Notes under the pieces: generated by a model | The model's database searches: none | Told to the model about the DNA's origin: nothing | The model's input: the letters and a program-made list of their open reading frames with translations, nothing else | Shown: positions 37,969 to 48,128 of the stretch, one piece after another | Layout: every line of letters begins with the position of its first letter | Position numbering within the stretch: the stretch's first letter is position 1 | Origin: Lelliottia wanjuensis | Lineage (GTDB): Bacteria > Pseudomonadota > Gammaproteobacteria > Enterobacterales > Enterobacteriaceae | DNA length: 64,000 nucleotides | NCBI RefSeq assembly: GCF_030238365.1 | Contig: NZ_JASSOT010000053.1 | Coordinates: 36,799 to 100,798, forward strand | Direction: 5' to 3' | Position numbers and translations under genes: made by a program

Positions 37969-39909
37969 TCAAACAGAGTATCTTTGCAAATATTTTTTCA
38001 CATTGCTGTCAAGCGGCTGAGAGGAGGCAATAAAATCCCCCTGACCACCCGCCACACCGCGCTCCGTCAACATCTGCCATTCGCTCCGTGAACGTATGCC
38101 TGTGGCGAATACTTGCGTTTGCGTTCCCTTGCACGCTTCCACCAGACTCTGAACCAGAAGCTGGTTTTCCGTGCGCTTTTCAATATTCCTGACCAGCCCC
38201 GGATGCAGCTTCAACAGTTCCACATCCAGCTCCTTGATCCAACTGGTACTGACCAGCGTTAAACCCGCCTGTGTTACCGCGACGCGAGCGCCGAGAGCAT
38301 TCATCAAACGGACGACCGGCTGTAAACGGCTGATATGTTGACAGACATCTGCCTCTGCAAGTTCAAAAATAATCCGTTTCCGCTGCGATTTTTCACATTG
38401 CATCAGAACATCACGCAGCCAGCGCTGGAAACGCGGGCGAATCAGCGACTCTACCGTTACCTGTAATGCCAGATTTTCCTCAGGCCAGAAAGATAAAAAT
38501 GGAATAAGACGCGTAATTTGCTGGCGGTCGTACTCTTCTGACAGACCAAACTGCAGCACCATCGGCAGATATTCGGCGGAGACCACCTCTTCCGTACCGT
38601 CAAAGATACGGCACAGTAATTCGCGATGATGCACCACGCCGTTGCGCAGCACGGCCGGTTTTTGATAGATACGCGGCCCGCCGCGGCTGAGCATCTGCTC
38701 GATGAGTGTCCGCCAGCGCACGTTGCCGCGCCCTTTCTCCGGCAGAGAATCATCGTAAACCGCCCAGCCATTCGCCCCCTGCAGCACCGCGTTTCGCGTG
38801 GCAGCTTCGGCATGTTCCATCACCTGCTGCGTGTGTTGCCCGCCGCGCCAGGCGCAAATCCCGATGTGGACCATGTCGTCCCGATCGAGCATTTTGGTTG
38901 GCGGCAGGGCATCGACCGCTTTCAGCAGCTGGCTGGCAATACTTTCAGACTCTTTCAACGTCCGGTGCGGCAGCAGCACCGCAAAATCGCTGCGGTGATA
39001 GCGCGCCAGCAGCGCGCCCGGGTACCGCATGATAAAGGTCGAGAGCAAATTGATGAGCGTAAAGAGATGATCTTCCGCCACCGAGTGGCCCCAGGTATCG
39101 CGCAGCAGATCGAAATCCGGCAGGCGGATAATCATGACCACGCCGTGCGCGCCGACTTTTTCCGTGTCCTCCAGCAGCGTAGCCAGCTGATTATCAAAGA
39201 AGAGACGGTTGTTCAGCCCGGTTTTATTGTCCTGGGCAGCATAGGAGCGAATCAGCGTATCCATCCGGCTGCGCTGATCGCTGGCGAACTGAATCTCCGA
39301 GAGCAAGACGTCGAGCGCACTGCTGGTCCGCGTAGGCCATTCGTAGACGGAGCCCCGTACCTTAGCACCCCGTTCGCCGTTTAAAATACGTACAGATCGC
39401 GATTCCAGCAGTTCTTGTCCGGAAAGCTGGCGTCGCAGCCAGCGAACCGCCAGAAAGAGCAGCACCACGATAAAACCCACCGCCACGGTCAGCGGCGCGG
39501 TGGTCATCAGGGAGCGGAAGTAGTTCGCCATCGGGTCCTGATAGACCAGCCTGATGGTGACACCGGGGCTTTTTAAGGAGTGAATGATCATCTCGCGGTA
39601 CTGAGCTAAATTCCCGGCGGGACGATAGCTGCTCTGACGCGCATGGCTCAGAACGACTTTGCTACCCTGTAAGATGTCGATATGCACAATGTCGACCGGC
39701 ACCATCATCTCATCCAGCTGCTGAGCGAGCGCGGGGAGCGAGGAAGTCACCAGTCGTGAATCAATCACCGAGGCGACGGACTGTAAACGGTTGTCGAGCT
39801 TGTCCTGAATCGCGTTATAAAAACTCAGCGAGCACCCCATCAGGGTGACGAAAATGGTCAGCCCCGTCAGCAGCGTAATAAAAGCTGAAAATTTCGTCGT
39901 TAATCGCAT
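37969..39909 (-). CDS. csrD: CsrB/CsrC RNA-turnover factor CsrD (degenerate GGDEF-EAL)
   Basis: 646 aa. Membrane-anchored protein with two N-terminal helices (about 10-30 and 135-155) around a periplasmic segment, then HAMP-like, GGDEF-like and EAL-like domains. Both catalytic signatures are lost: HRSDF replaces GGDEF, and ELL (HRELLCRIF) replaces EAL. In E. coli CsrD does not make or break c-di-GMP but directs CsrB/C sRNAs to RNase E. I use the ATG at 39907-39909 (MRLTTKFSAF), as in E. coli. The AAGG here is nearly adjacent to it, and a GTG four codons upstream is possible. Confidence 0.93.
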   Translation of the reverse strand: MRLTTKFSAFITLLTGLTIFVTLMGCSLSFYNAIQDKLDNRLQSVASVIDSRLVTSSLPALAQQLDEMMVPVDIVHIDILQGSKVVLSHARQSSYRPAGNLAQYREMIIHSLKSPGVTIRLVYQDPMANYFRSLMTTAPLTVAVGFIVVLLFLAVRWLRRQLSGQELLESRSVRILNGERGAKVRGSVYEWPTRTSSALDVLLSEIQFASDQRSRMDTLIRSYAAQDNKTGLNNRLFFDNQLATLLEDTEKVGAHGVVMIIRLPDFDLLRDTWGHSVAEDHLFTLINLLSTFIMRYPGALLARYHRSDFAVLLPHRTLKESESIASQLLKAVDALPPTKMLDRDDMVHIGICAWRGGQHTQQVMEHAEAATRNAVLQGANGWAVYDDSLPEKGRGNVRWRTLIEQMLSRGGPRIYQKPAVLRNGVVHHRELLCRIFDGTEEVVSAEYLPMVLQFGLSEEYDRQQITRLIPFLSFWPEENLALQVTVESLIRPRFQRWLRDVLMQCEKSQRKRIIFELAEADVCQHISRLQPVVRLMNALGARVAVTQAGLTLVSTSWIKELDVELLKLHPGLVRNIEKRTENQLLVQSLVEACKGTQTQVFATGIRSRSEWQMLTERGVAGGQGDFIASSQPLDSNVKKYLQRYSV

Positions 39910-40103
39910 CCTTGAGATCACTCCGTTGGTTGATGGGGAAACAGTTTAATAGCAAGTAAGTGCTAACTTGCGTTTAGCAGGGGCATACTACCAAACCTGG
40001 TCGATCTGGCAATTTATTGCGTTAAATCGGCATAGCGTTTCAATGAGCGAGTATAGTCTCCAGAAATAATTTTCCAATCACCATGCTTAGTGAGGACATT
40101 TGT

Positions 40104-41078
40104 ATGCAGGCTTTGATCTTAGAACAGCAGGACGGTAACACGCTGGCGTCGATTCAATCCGTTGAAGAAAGCCGTCTTCCTGAAGGCAATGTCACTATTG
40201 ATATCGACTGGTCCAGCCTGAACTACAAGGATGCCCTCGCGATTACCGGCACGGGTAAAATCATCCGCAACTTTCCGATGATTCCGGGAATTGATTTCGC
40301 CGGGCGCGTCCATTCCAGTGAAGATCCCCGTTTTCACGCCGGGCAGCAGGTGCTGCTGACGGGCTGGGGCGTGGGTGAGAACCACTGGGGCGGCCTGGCG
40401 ACGCAGGCGCGCGTCAACGGCGACTGGCTGGTGCCGATGCCGAAAGGGCTGGACGGTCGTAAAGCGATGATTATCGGCACGGCAGGTTTTACCGCCATGC
40501 TGTGCGTGATGGCGCTGGAAGAGGCGGGTGTTCGCCCGGACTCCGGCGAAGTGGTAGTGACCGGTGCCAGCGGTGGCGTAGGCAGTACGGCCGTCACCCT
40601 GCTGCACAAACTGGGTTATCAGGTCGCTGCGGTGACCGGGCGCGAAAGCACCCATGAATACCTGCGTTCTCTGGGTGCAAACCGCATTCTCGGTCGCGAA
40701 GAGTTCAGCGAAACGCGCCCCCTGGAGAAACAGGTTTGGGCCGGTGCGGTCGATACTGTGGGCGATAAAGTCCTGGCAAAACTGCTGGCGCAGATGAACT
40801 ACGGTGGTTGTGTGGCGGCCTGCGGTCTGGCGGGTGGCTTCGCACTGCCAACGACGGTCATGCCATTTATTCTGCGTAATGTGCGTCTGCAGGGCGTGGA
40901 TTCGGTGATGACGCCAGCCGCGCGCCGCGCGCAGGCCTGGGAGCGTCTGGTGCGCGATCTGCCGGAATCCTTCTTCAGCCAGAGCGCCACCGAGATCACC
41001 CTCGAGCAGGCTCCGGAATACGCCGGTAAAATCATGAGCAATCAGTTCCACGGTCGTGCGCTGGTGAAAATTGCCTAA
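40104..41078 (+). CDS. acuI: Acryloyl-CoA reductase / zinc-free MDR oxidoreductase
   Basis: 324 aa (E. coli AcuI/YhdH 324). NADPH-dependent reduction of acryloyl-CoA to propionyl-CoA, detoxifying acrylate. GroES-like N-terminal domain (SSLNYKDALAITG), Rossmann motif VVTGASGGVGSTAV (about 150), and the YhdH-type C-terminus with LRNVRLQGVDSVMTP. The start has GAGG 7 nt upstream; the frame is open 7 codons further. Divergent from csrD. Confidence 0.95.
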   Translation: MQALILEQQDGNTLASIQSVEESRLPEGNVTIDIDWSSLNYKDALAITGTGKIIRNFPMIPGIDFAGRVHSSEDPRFHAGQQVLLTGWGVGENHWGGLATQARVNGDWLVPMPKGLDGRKAMIIGTAGFTAMLCVMALEEAGVRPDSGEVVVTGASGGVGSTAVTLLHKLGYQVAAVTGRESTHEYLRSLGANRILGREEFSETRPLEKQVWAGAVDTVGDKVLAKLLAQMNYGGCVAACGLAGGFALPTTVMPFILRNVRLQGVDSVMTPAARRAQAWERLVRDLPESFFSQSATEITLEQAPEYAGKIMSNQFHGRALVKIA

Positions 41079-41155
41079 TCTTCAAATTTTCGTGACATAT
41101 TCGCGCTAAACCGACTCCTCCGTCATGCTTAGAAAAATGCATGATGGAGGATGCC

Positions 41156-42157
41156 ATGAAAACCAAAAAACTGACGGAAGCCGATGTCACGTCCGAATCT
41201 GTCTTTATGCTGCAGCGCCGCCAGATCCTGAAGATGCTCGGCATCAGCGCCACCGCCCTTTCCCTCTCACCCGCCGCCCATGCCGACCTGCTCGACTGGT
41301 TCAAGGGTAACGATCGTCCAAAAGCCCCCTCGGGCCAGCCGCTGACTTTTACCAAACCCGCCCAGTGGCAGAACACGCTTGCGCTGACGCCGGAAGATAA
41401 AGTCACGGGCTATAACAACTTCTACGAGTTTGGCCTCGATAAAGCCGATCCTGCCGCCAATGCCGGAAGCATGAAAACCGATCCCTGGACCTTAAAAATT
41501 GAGGGCGAGGTCGCCAAACCGCTCACCTTTGACCATCACGATCTCACCACCCGTTTCCCGCTCGAGGAGCGTATTTACCGGATGCGCTGCGTCGAGGCCT
41601 GGTCGATGGTGGTGCCGTGGATCGGTTTCCCGCTGCACAAACTGCTGGCGATGGCCGAGCCCACCAGCGATGCCAAATATGTCTCTTTCCAGACGCTCTA
41701 CTCGCCTGAGCTGATGCCAGGCCAGAAAGATCGGTTTATCGGCGGCGGGCTGGAATATCCGTATGTTGAAGGGCTGCGCCTCGACGAGGCGATGCATCCT
41801 CTGACGCTGCTGACCGTTGGCGTTTACGGTAAAGCCCTGCCGCCGCAGAACGGCGCCCCCATCCGCTTAACCGTGCCGTGGAAATATGGTTTCAAAGGCA
41901 TCAAATCGATCGTCAGCATTAAGCTGACAAAAGAGCGCCCGCCGACCACCTGGAATCTCGCCGCGCCCAACGAATATGGTTTCTTTGCAAACGTGAACCC
42001 GCATGTGGATCACCCGCGCTGGTCGCAGGCCACCGAGCGCTTTATCGGCTCCGGCGGCGCGCTGGATGTGAAACGCCAGCCGACGCTGCTCTTTAACGGC
42101 TACGCCGATGAAGTCGCCTCGCTCTATCGCGGGCTCAATTTGCGGGAGAATTTTTAA
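41156..42157 (+). CDS. msrP: Periplasmic methionine sulfoxide reductase, molybdopterin subunit MsrP
   Basis: 333 aa. Repairs oxidised methionines in periplasmic proteins using electrons from MsrQ. It has a twin-arginine (Tat) signal: R21-R22 in [18 protein letters not shown], with cleavage after AHA (about 43). The sulfite-oxidase-fold domain has the molybdenum-ligand C145 in [10 protein letters not shown]. The start at 41156 has GGAGG 5 nt upstream. The next gene starts immediately after its stop. In E. coli msrPQ are elsewhere, beside hiuH. Confidence 0.96.
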   Translation: MKTKKLTEADVTSESVFMLQRRQILKMLGISATALSLSPAAHADLLDWFKGNDRPKAPSGQPLTFTKPAQWQNTLALTPEDKVTGYNNFYEFGLDKADPAANAGSMKTDPWTLKIEGEVAKPLTFDHHDLTTRFPLEERIYRMRCVEAWSMVVPWIGFPLHKLLAMAEPTSDAKYVSFQTLYSPELMPGQKDRFIGGGLEYPYVEGLRLDEAMHPLTLLTVGVYGKALPPQNGAPIRLTVPWKYGFKGIKSIVSIKLTKERPPTTWNLAAPNEYGFFANVNPHVDHPRWSQATERFIGSGGALDVKRQPTLLFNGYADEVASLYRGLNLRENF

Positions 42158-42757
42158 GTGCGCTTAACCGCTAAACAGGTCACCTGGCTCAAGGTGCTAC
42201 TACACCTTGCCGGTTTGCTTCCTTTTATATGGCTATTCTGGGCGGCCAGTCAGGGCTATTTCAGCGCCGATCCGGCCAAAGATATTCAACACTTTACGGG
42301 TAGGATGGCTCTGAAATTTTTGCTGGCGACCTTGCTGGTCTCGCCCCTGGCGCGCTACGCTAAACAGCCATTATTGATACGAACCCGGCGTCTTTTAGGG
42401 TTATGGTGCTTTGCCTGGGCGACGATACATCTCACGAGCTATACGTTGCTGGAGCTGGGGATTAACAATCTGGCGCTACTTGGCAGCGAACTGGTGTCAC
42501 GTCCGTATCTGACGCTCGGGATCATCAGTTGGGTGATTTTACTGGCCCTGACGCTGACATCGACACAATACGCACAGCGAAAGCTGGGCCGACGCTGGCA
42601 ACTTTTGCATAACTTCGTCTATCTGGTGGCGATCCTGGCGCCGATACATTATCTGTGGTCAGTGAAGATTTTATCTCCTCAGCCCATCATCTACGCCCTG
42701 CTTGCTGTGGCCCTTTTGGTATGGCGCTACAAGAAGTTCCGCCAGTGGTGGCGATAG
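42158..42757 (+). CDS. msrQ: Heme-binding membrane subunit MsrQ
   Basis: 199 aa. Inner-membrane cytochrome b-type protein with about six helices that passes electrons from the quinone pool or flavin reductase to MsrP. Candidate heme histidines occur in [17 protein letters not shown] and APIHYLWSV. It begins with GTG directly after the msrP TAA (0 bp gap), so it depends on coupling. About 12 residues shorter than E. coli MsrQ at the C-terminus. Confidence 0.94.
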   Translation: MRLTAKQVTWLKVLLHLAGLLPFIWLFWAASQGYFSADPAKDIQHFTGRMALKFLLATLLVSPLARYAKQPLLIRTRRLLGLWCFAWATIHLTSYTLLELGINNLALLGSELVSRPYLTLGIISWVILLALTLTSTQYAQRKLGRRWQLLHNFVYLVAILAPIHYLWSVKILSPQPIIYALLAVALLVWRYKKFRQWWR

Positions 42758-42991
42758 TTCGCGAAACTGTGCGTATTCCCGCAGATTACTTATCAACCGC
42801 GAATCTTTTTCCAATTGCGGTTGATAATCTTCCCTGATAAGACCAGTATTTAGCTGCTAAATGCTACGAACTCGTTATAATGTGCGACCTTGGTTTTCCT
42901 GAAGGGGTTTTTCCTCCCCTGAAAGGGTGACAATTGCGCATCGAAGGTATATTTTGTTTTTTACCCGAGAATCGCAGGAGATAGCGGCACA

Positions 42992-43444
42992 ATGACTGGA
43001 AAGTTGCACATCTTAGTTTTGAACGGACCGAACCTGAACATGCTCGGCACCCGTGAACCCGAGAAGTACGGCACGCTGACGTTAAGCGAAATTGTTAACC
43101 GTCTGGGTACGGAAGCAGCGGCGCTTGGCGTGAGTCTTGACCATTTTCAGTCAAATGCGGAGTACGCACTCATCGACCGTATTCATCAGGCTAAAGACAC
43201 TGTGGACTATATCCTGATTAATCCGGCCGCGTTTACGCACACCAGTGTTGCTATCCGCGACGCACTGCTTGCGGTGAGCATCCCGTTTATCGAGATCCAC
43301 CTGAGCAATGTGCATGCACGAGAGCCGTTCCGCCACCATTCGTATCTGTCGGATATCGCTGCTGGCGTTATCTGCGGACTGGGTGCAGACGGTTATTCAT
43401 ACGCTTTACAGACAGCGGTAAAACGCCTGTCACAATCACACTAA
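42992..43444 (+). CDS. aroQ: 3-Dehydroquinate dehydratase, type II
   Basis: 150 aa. Third step of the shikimate pathway (dehydroquinate to dehydroshikimate). The N-terminal [19 protein letters not shown] holds the catalytic Arg and Tyr, [16 protein letters not shown] the substrate-binding region, and [19 protein letters not shown] the catalytic His loop. E. coli K-12 uses type I AroD and has an aroQ remnant/short gene before accB in some strains. Here it is complete and lies 21 bp before accB. Confidence 0.95.
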   Translation: MTGKLHILVLNGPNLNMLGTREPEKYGTLTLSEIVNRLGTEAAALGVSLDHFQSNAEYALIDRIHQAKDTVDYILINPAAFTHTSVAIRDALLAVSIPFIEIHLSNVHAREPFRHHSYLSDIAAGVICGLGADGYSYALQTAVKRLSQSH

Positions 43445-43465
43445 ACAAGAGTACGGAACCCACTC

Positions 43466-43939
43466 ATGGATATTCGTAAGATTAAAAAACTGATCGAGCT
43501 GGTTGAAGAATCAGGCATCTCCGAACTGGAAATTTCTGAAGGCGAAGAGTCTGTACGCATCAGCCGTGCAGCGCCAGCCGCTAGCTTCCCGGTCATGCAG
43601 CAGGCTTATGCTGCACCTGTGATGCAGCAGCAGCCTGCTCTGTCTAACGCAGTTGCACCGGCCGCTGAAGCGCCGGCAGCCGCAGCAGCAGCAGCAGAAA
43701 TCAGTGGTCACATCGTACGTTCCCCGATGGTTGGTACTTTCTACCGCACACCAAGCCCGGACGCTAAAGCGTTCTGCGAAGTAGGTCAGAAAGTCAACGC
43801 AGGCGATACCCTGTGTATCGTTGAAGCGATGAAAATGATGAACCAGATCGAAGCTGACAAGTCAGGCATTGTTAAAGCGATTCTGGTCGAAAGTGGTCAG
43901 CCGGTAGAATTTGACGAGCCGCTGGTCGTCATCGAGTAA
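43466..43939 (+). CDS. accB: Biotin carboxyl carrier protein of acetyl-CoA carboxylase
   Basis: 157 aa. Carries carboxybiotin between AccC and the AccAD carboxyltransferase in fatty-acid synthesis. An N-terminal domain (1-30) that binds AccC is followed by a long Ala/Pro-rich linker (about 33-78) and the biotinyl domain with K123 in EAMKMMN. Operon aroQ-accB-accC; accC follows after 10 bp. Confidence 0.98.
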   Translation: MDIRKIKKLIELVEESGISELEISEGEESVRISRAAPAASFPVMQQAYAAPVMQQQPALSNAVAPAAEAPAAAAAAAEISGHIVRSPMVGTFYRTPSPDAKAFCEVGQKVNAGDTLCIVEAMKMMNQIEADKSGIVKAILVESGQPVEFDEPLVVIE

Positions 43940-43949
43940 CGAGGCGAAC

Positions 43950-45299
43950 ATGCTGGATAAAATTGTCATCGCCAACCGTGGCGAGATTGCACTGCGTATC
44001 CTTCGTGCCTGTAAAGAACTGGGCATCAAGACCGTGGCTGTGCACTCAAGCGCGGATCGCGATTTAAAACACGTATTACTGGCGGATGAGACGGTCTGTA
44101 TTGGCCCGGCTCCGTCCGTAAAAAGTTATCTGAATATCCCGGCTATCATCAGCGCCGCTGAAATCACCGGCGCGGTGGCAATCCATCCGGGTTATGGCTT
44201 CCTCTCTGAGAACGCCAATTTTGCTGAACAGGTTGAGCGCTCTGGCTTTATCTTCATTGGCCCGAAAGCTGACACTATTCGCCTGATGGGCGACAAAGTG
44301 TCTGCGATCACCGCGATGAAGAAAGCGGGCGTTCCAACGGTACCAGGCTCCGACGGCCCTCTGGGCGACGATATGGATGCAAACCGTGCTCATGCTAAAC
44401 GCATTGGCTATCCGGTGATCATCAAAGCGTCCGGCGGCGGCGGCGGTCGTGGTATGCGCGTTGTTCGCAGCGATGCAGACCTGGCGCAATCCATCTCCAT
44501 GACCAAAGCTGAAGCGAAAGCCGCTTTCAGCAATGACATGGTGTACATGGAAAAATACCTGGAAAACCCACGCCACATCGAAATTCAGGTGCTGGCTGAC
44601 GGTCAGGGTAATGCTATCTATCTGGCAGAGCGCGACTGCTCCATGCAGCGTCGTCACCAGAAAGTGGTCGAAGAAGCACCAGCACCGGGTATTACCCCGG
44701 AACTGCGTCGCTACATCGGCGAGCGTTGCTCCAAGGCGTGCGTCGATATCGGCTATCGCGGTGCAGGTACGTTCGAATTCCTGTTCGAAAACGGCGAGTT
44801 CTATTTCATCGAAATGAACACCCGTATTCAGGTTGAACACCCGGTGACCGAAATGATTACTGGCGTTGACCTGATCAAAGAGCAGCTGCGTATCGCAGCG
44901 GGTCAACCGCTGTCCATCAAGCAGGAAGAAGTGGTGGTCAAAGGCCATGCGGTCGAGTGCCGTATTAACGCCGAAGACCCGAACACCTTCCTGCCGAGCC
45001 CGGGTAAAATCACGCGTTTCCACGCGCCGGGTGGCTTTGGTGTACGTTGGGAATCTCATATCTACGCTGGCTACACCGTGCCACCGTACTATGACTCAAT
45101 GATCGGTAAGCTTATCTGCTACGGCGAGAACCGTGATGTGGCAATTGCCCGCATGAAGAACGCCCTGCAGGAGCTGATCATCGATGGCATCAAAACCAAC
45201 GTGGATCTGCAGGTTCGTATCATGAACGACGAGAACTTCCAGAATGGTGGGACTAACATCCACTATCTGGAGAAAAAACTCGGCCTTCACGAAAAGTAA
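43950..45299 (+). CDS. accC: Biotin carboxylase subunit of acetyl-CoA carboxylase
   Basis: 449 aa, the length of E. coli AccC. ATP-grasp enzyme that carboxylates biotin on AccB. Pre-ATP-grasp domain ([17 protein letters not shown]), glycine-rich ATP loop [14 protein letters not shown], and catalytic [14 protein letters not shown]. The open frame extends 13 codons into accB, but the ATG at 43950 with GAGG upstream is the homologous start. Confidence 0.98.
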   Translation: MLDKIVIANRGEIALRILRACKELGIKTVAVHSSADRDLKHVLLADETVCIGPAPSVKSYLNIPAIISAAEITGAVAIHPGYGFLSENANFAEQVERSGFIFIGPKADTIRLMGDKVSAITAMKKAGVPTVPGSDGPLGDDMDANRAHAKRIGYPVIIKASGGGGGRGMRVVRSDADLAQSISMTKAEAKAAFSNDMVYMEKYLENPRHIEIQVLADGQGNAIYLAERDCSMQRRHQKVVEEAPAPGITPELRRYIGERCSKACVDIGYRGAGTFEFLFENGEFYFIEMNTRIQVEHPVTEMITGVDLIKEQLRIAAGQPLSIKQEEVVVKGHAVECRINAEDPNTFLPSPGKITRFHAPGGFGVRWESHIYAGYTVPPYYDSMIGKLICYGENRDVAIARMKNALQELIIDGIKTNVDLQVRIMNDENFQNGGTNIHYLEKKLGLHEK

Positions 45300-45314
45300 G
45301 ACCGCATTAGCGTT

Positions 45315-45342
45315 AAAAGGCCGGATAATCCGGCCTTTTTTA
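45315..45342 (+). terminator. accBC terminator
   Basis: An 11-bp stem AAAAGGCCGGA / TCCGGCCTTTT with a 3-nt loop and T-run, 15 bp after the accC stop. Confidence 0.92.
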
Positions 45343-45407
45343 TTTCTGGGGACGCTTAGCCCCCATCATGTACAATCCCCGCTTTCTTCATCCACAAGGG
45401 ACTTAAA

Positions 45408-45650
45408 ATGGACAAGCGTTTTGTTCAAGCCCATAAAGAAGCGCGCTGGGCGCTGTGGCTGACCCTTCTCTATCTTCTTGCGTGGTTAGTGACTGCTTAC
45501 TTACCTGATTCGGCCCCCGGATTCACCGGCCTGCCGCACTGGTTTGAAATGGCCTGTCTGCTGATGCCTTTGGTCTTTACGCTGCTGTGCTGGCTGATGG
45601 TGCGTTTTATCTTCCGCGATATCTCTCTGGAGGATAGCGATGCAAACTGA
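45408..45650 (+). CDS. yhdT: YhdT family small membrane protein
   Basis: 80 aa, two transmembrane helices (about 15-32 and 45-68), DUF997. It overlaps panF by 11 nt, and the panF ribosome-binding site GGAGG lies inside its end, so the two are coupled. This arrangement is like the small-plus-large pairing seen in some sodium:solute symporters. It is probably an accessory of PanF; function not established. Confidence 0.92.
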   Translation: MDKRFVQAHKEARWALWLTLLYLLAWLVTAYLPDSAPGFTGLPHWFEMACLLMPLVFTLLCWLMVRFIFRDISLEDSDAN

Positions 45651-47091
45651 AATCATCGCCGTTCTGGTTATCTATCTCTTTATTGTGTTTGGCCTCTCGG
45701 CTTATGCCATGCGTAAGCGCAGCACCGGCTCGTTCCTCAGCGAATATTTCCTCGGAAGCCGCTCAATGGGCGGGTTTGTGCTGGCGATGACCCTGACCGC
45801 GACCTACGTCAGCGCCAGCTCGTTCATCGGCGGACCGGGTGCGGCGTATAAATACGGGCTCGGCTGGGTGCTGCTGGCGATGATTCAGGTCCCGACGATT
45901 TGGCTGTCGCTCGGCATTCTGGGCAAAAAATTTGCCATCCTCGCCCGACGCTATAACGCGATTACGCTTAACGACATGCTGCAGGCGCGCTATCAAAACC
46001 GCGCGGTGGTGTGGATTGCCAGCGTCAGTCTGCTGGTGGCTTTCGTCGGCGCGATTGCCGTGCAGTTTATCGGCGGCGCACGTCTGCTGGAGACCGCCGC
46101 AGGGATTAAATACGAAAATGGCCTGCTAATCTTCGGGATCACCATCGCGCTCTACACCGCGTTCGGCGGTTTCCGCGCCAGCGTCCTGAACGACACGATG
46201 CAGGGCATGGTGATGCTGATTGGCACCCTGGTGCTGCTGGTTGGCGTGATCTACGCCGCGGGCGGCCTGCATAACGCGGTGGAAACCCTGGAGCAGATTG
46301 ACCCGAAACTGGTCAGCCCGCACGGTGCCGACGATATTTTGACACCGGCGTTTATGACCTCATTCTGGGTGCTGGTCTGCTTTGGTGTCATCGGTCTGCC
46401 GCACACGGCGGTGCGTTGTATCTCCTATAAAGACAGCAAAGCAGTGCATCGCGGGATTATCATCGGCACGATCGTGGTGTCACTTCTGATGCTGGGCATG
46501 CATCTGGCGGGCGCGTTAGGCCGCGCCATTCTTCCGCATCTGACCGTGCCGGATCAGGTGATCCCGACATTAATGGTGCAGGTGTTGCCGCCGTGGGCGG
46601 CGGGGCTATTCCTGGCCGCGCCAATGGCGGCGATCATGTCCAACGTCAATGCACACCTGTTGCAGGCGTCGGCGACCATTATTAAAGATCTGTGGCTCAG
46701 CGCAACGCCGACTAAAATGCGTAATGAGCATCGCCTGAAGCGCATTTCGACCTGGACCACGCTGGTGCTCGGCATTCTGATGATGCTGGCCGCGTGGCGC
46801 CCGCCGGAGATGATCATCTGGCTCAACCTGCTGGCGTTCGGCGGGCTGGAAGCGGTATTCCTGTGGCCGCTGGTGCTGGGGCTGTACTGGGAGCGCGCGA
46901 ACGCTGCGGGCGCGCTCAGCGGGATGATTGTCGGTGGCGTACTTTATGCGGTACTCGCCACCTTTAAAATTCAGTACCTGGGCTTCCATCCGATCGTGCC
47001 TTCGTTACTGTTAAGTTTGCTGGCGTTTGTGGTGGGGAACCGTTTCGGTCAACCCGTACCACAGGCCGCCGTCATTTCTACTGATAAATAA
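45640..47091 (+). CDS. panF: Sodium/pantothenate symporter
   Basis: 483 aa. Sodium:solute symporter (SSS) family with about 12-13 helices. Imports pantothenate for coenzyme A synthesis. Conserved SSS features are [29 protein letters not shown] near the N-terminus (sodium site), [20 protein letters not shown], and a C-terminal helix pair. Length and sequence match E. coli PanF. Lies 11 bp upstream of prmA. Confidence 0.96.
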   Translation: MQTEIIAVLVIYLFIVFGLSAYAMRKRSTGSFLSEYFLGSRSMGGFVLAMTLTATYVSASSFIGGPGAAYKYGLGWVLLAMIQVPTIWLSLGILGKKFAILARRYNAITLNDMLQARYQNRAVVWIASVSLLVAFVGAIAVQFIGGARLLETAAGIKYENGLLIFGITIALYTAFGGFRASVLNDTMQGMVMLIGTLVLLVGVIYAAGGLHNAVETLEQIDPKLVSPHGADDILTPAFMTSFWVLVCFGVIGLPHTAVRCISYKDSKAVHRGIIIGTIVVSLLMLGMHLAGALGRAILPHLTVPDQVIPTLMVQVLPPWAAGLFLAAPMAAIMSNVNAHLLQASATIIKDLWLSATPTKMRNEHRLKRISTWTTLVLGILMMLAAWRPPEMIIWLNLLAFGGLEAVFLWPLVLGLYWERANAAGALSGMIVGGVLYAVLATFKIQYLGFHPIVPSLLLSLLAFVVGNRFGQPVPQAAVISTDK

Positions 47092-47102
47092 AGAGTTTTG
47101 CC

Positions 47103-47984
47103 ATGCCTTGGATCCAACTAAAACTGAATACAACCGGTGCCAATGCCGAAGAACTGAGTGACGCGTTAATGGAAGCGGGTTCAGTTTCCATTACTTTCCA
47201 GGACACGCATGACACGCCGGTGTTTGAGCCGTTGCCAGGCGAAACTCGCCTCTGGGGCGATACCGACGTCATTGGCCTGTTCGATGCCGAAACCGATATG
47301 AAAGAAGTGGTGGCGATCCTTGAGAATCACCCGTTGCTGGGCGCCGGTTTCGTGCACAAAATCGAGCAACTGGAAGATAAAGACTGGGAACGCGAGTGGA
47401 TGGATAACTTCCACCCGATGCAGTTCGGTAAGCGTCTGTGGATCTGTCCAAGCTGGCGCGATGTGCCGGATGCCAACGCCGTGAACGTGATGCTGGATCC
47501 GGGCCTGGCGTTCGGTACCGGAACGCATCCGACCACCTCTCTGTGCCTGCAATGGCTGGACGGACTGGATCTGGAAGGCAAAACCGTGATCGACTTCGGG
47601 TGTGGTTCCGGGATCCTGGCGATCGCCGCGCTGAAACTGGGTGCAGCCAAAGCCATCGGGATCGACATCGATCCGCAGGCGATTCAGGCCAGCCGCGATA
47701 ACGCGCAGCGCAACGGCGTTTCCGATCGTCTGGAACTCTATCTGCCGGATAGCCAGCCAGAGGTCATGAAAGCCGATGTAGTGGTCGCAAACATCCTGGC
47801 GGGCCCATTACGCGAACTGGCCCCGTTAATCAGCGTCCTGCCCGTTGAGGGCGGTCTGCTGGGTCTGTCGGGGATCCTTGCCAGCCAGGCTGACAGCGTA
47901 TGCGAAGCCTACGCCGATCTCTTTGCCCTCGATCCGGTGGTCGAGAAAGAAGAGTGGTGCCGCATCACCGGCCGTAAAAAGTAA
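47103..47984 (+). CDS. prmA: Ribosomal protein L11 methyltransferase
   Basis: 293 aa. SAM-dependent trimethylation of L11 lysines and N-terminus. An N-terminal L11-binding domain (about 1-55) is joined by a linker to the Rossmann methyltransferase domain with motif [17 protein letters not shown] (about 162-177) and [12 protein letters not shown] (motif IV, NxLxxPL type). The end is followed by a strong terminator. In E. coli dusB-fis follows directly. Confidence 0.97.
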   Translation: MPWIQLKLNTTGANAEELSDALMEAGSVSITFQDTHDTPVFEPLPGETRLWGDTDVIGLFDAETDMKEVVAILENHPLLGAGFVHKIEQLEDKDWEREWMDNFHPMQFGKRLWICPSWRDVPDANAVNVMLDPGLAFGTGTHPTTSLCLQWLDGLDLEGKTVIDFGCGSGILAIAALKLGAAKAIGIDIDPQAIQASRDNAQRNGVSDRLELYLPDSQPEVMKADVVVANILAGPLRELAPLISVLPVEGGLLGLSGILASQADSVCEAYADLFALDPVVEKEEWCRITGRKK

Positions 47985-47996
47985 TTTCGTCTCTCC

Positions 47997-48024
47997 GGCG
48001 TGGGTTCCTCCCCACGCCTTTTTT
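47997..48024 (+). terminator. prmA terminator
   Basis: An 8-bp GC-rich stem GGCGTGGG / CCCACGCC with a 6-nt loop, followed by T6. It starts 13 bp after the prmA stop. Confidence 0.92.
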
Positions 48025-48128
48025 AGACTCAATTTCCCTCCTTTTTATTGTGGTTATCCAGTAAAATTCCAACGGCAAATCATCTCACAATCAATGATTT
48101 GAATATAAAAATTCACTGGAAGAATACT

